From assembly GCA_016931365.1 (NCBI GenBank), contig JAFGEY010000443.1:1-5474 (forward strand): DNA of 5,474 bases, read 5' to 3'. Positions 4,961-5,474 of this stretch are shown piece by piece. This stretch comes from Anaerolineae bacterium. GTDB taxonomy: Bacteria > Chloroflexota > Anaerolineae > JAFGEY01. The notes below the pieces were generated by a model. It saw only the letters and a list, made by a program, of their open reading frames with translations, did no database searches and was not told the origin of the DNA. The position numbers were made by a program, and so were the translations under genes. Within the stretch, counting starts at the first letter, position 1, and each line of letters opens with the position of its first letter.

Positions 4961-5474
4961 CTATGCCTGTCCCGGCCCTTTATAGGGGCGACCAAAGGGC
5001 AAGCCAAACGGTTCTTCAAACGGCCTGAACGGCACCATCGCCGCGATGTCCCGAATTTCGTCGAGCACGTCCTGGGGCAGCGGCCCCTTTTCGACCGAAC
5101 GCACGTTTGCCTCCACCTCTTGCACCGACCGCGCGCCCATCAATGTGGTCGAGATGTCGGGATTCGAGATCACGAAACGTAGCGCCAGCTCGGGCAAGGT
5201 GATACCCAGGTCGGCGACGAGTGCGTACAATCGCTTGAACTGCGCCCGCCGCGGCGGCGACAACCAACGCGCGCCATGCTCAACCTCGTCCACGTAACAA
5301 CGCGCCAATGCGCCCTGCTGCAGCGGCGAGCCGATGACGATGCCCATGCCCTGCTTTTGGGCTTCCGGCAGCACGGCGATCGTCGCTTCCTGCCACAGCA
5401 GGCTGTAATTGAACGCGGTCAGCACCACGTCGTATTCGCCGGTGGCGATGATGTGCGGCAGCGTGTAGGCCGTC
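4961..5474 (-). CDS. Aldo/keto reductase, C-terminal half (5' end outside window)
   Basis: The reading frame is open to the window edge, so the GTG at 5428 is internal and the true start lies beyond 5474. About 170 C-terminal residues of a TIM-barrel NAD(P)H-dependent oxidoreductase are present. The segment running from YDVVLTAFNYSLL to GIVIGSPLQQGAL resembles the aldose-oxidising branch (D-threo-aldose / L-fucose and L-galactose dehydrogenases) in its VLT..xYsLL and SPL.xGaL pattern. The cofactor-binding end of the barrel is seen in STTLMGARSVQEVEANV, where the family has G-x-R/S-s and a conserved Asn. The extreme C-terminus is rich in Pro, Phe and Gly. The catalytic Asp-Tyr-Lys-His residues lie in the missing N-terminal half and cannot be checked. 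It is the first visible gene of the - strand cassette. The aldose dehydrogenase role is inferred from similarity remembered for the family. Confidence 0.9.
   Translation of the reverse strand, partial: TAYTLPHIIATGEYDVVLTAFNYSLLWQEATIAVLPEAQKQGMGIVIGSPLQQGALARCYVDEVEHGARWLSPPRRAQFKRLYALVADLGITLPELALRFVISNPDISTTLMGARSVQEVEANVRSVEKGPLPQDVLDEIRDIAAMVPFRPFEEPFGLPFGRPYKGPGQA

Noticed and set aside
4745..5182. + strand frame across the dehydrogenase / aldo-keto reductase junction
   Set aside because: It runs antisense to two clear genes and their ribosome binding site, with no supporting motif.
5428..5428. GTG at 5428 as the start of a short aldo/keto reductase
   Set aside because: The frame continues upstream to the window edge with family-like residues (TLPHIIATGEYD), so the gene is cut by the window and not short.

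Overview
The window is a GC-rich, densely coded bacterial segment with five protein genes in two convergent blocks. No RNA genes, CRISPR arrays or mobile elements are visible. The most distinctive gene is a 2-oxo acid dehydrogenase E1 in which the alpha and beta subunits are joined in one reading frame. From memory of the families, this architecture together with the general protein style suggests Chloroflexota (Anaerolineae-like). The sequence alone does not prove this, because fused E1 proteins also occur in other phyla such as Bacteroidota.

Left block, + strand (1-2697): the 3' part of the fused E1 alpha/beta gene, a 57-base gap holding a perfect 12-bp inverted repeat, then a complete E2 acyltransferase gene. 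Together they encode the decarboxylating and acyl-transferring parts of a pyruvate or branched-chain 2-oxo acid dehydrogenase complex. No E3 (lipoamide dehydrogenase) gene lies in the window. The E2 has one lipoyl domain and two consecutive peripheral-subunit-binding domains, of which only the first keeps most of the arginines expected for partner binding. Both interdomain linkers of E2 carry unusual DNA: a nearly pure purine repeat and a 17-bp perfect hairpin. A strong stem-loop (2701-2729) closes this block and sits between the converging genes.

Right block, - strand (5474 down to 2734): an aldo/keto reductase cut by the window edge, a zinc-type medium-chain dehydrogenase 12 bases downstream of it, and a Gfo/Idh/MocA-family oxidoreductase 97 bases further on. 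All three are NAD(P)-dependent and of types that commonly act on sugars or polyols, so the block looks like a sugar or polyol oxidation cassette with an unknown substrate. The last gene appears to have its own promoter. A consensus -35/-10 pair sits at the end of the dehydrogenase gene, an 11-bp palindrome lies inside its spacer, and repeated motifs lie in the predicted leader.

I see no clearly new multi-gene system. The points most worth following up are the E1 fusion, the tandem E2 binding domains, the hairpin inside the E2 coding sequence, and the promoter/operator arrangement ahead of the Gfo/Idh/MocA gene.
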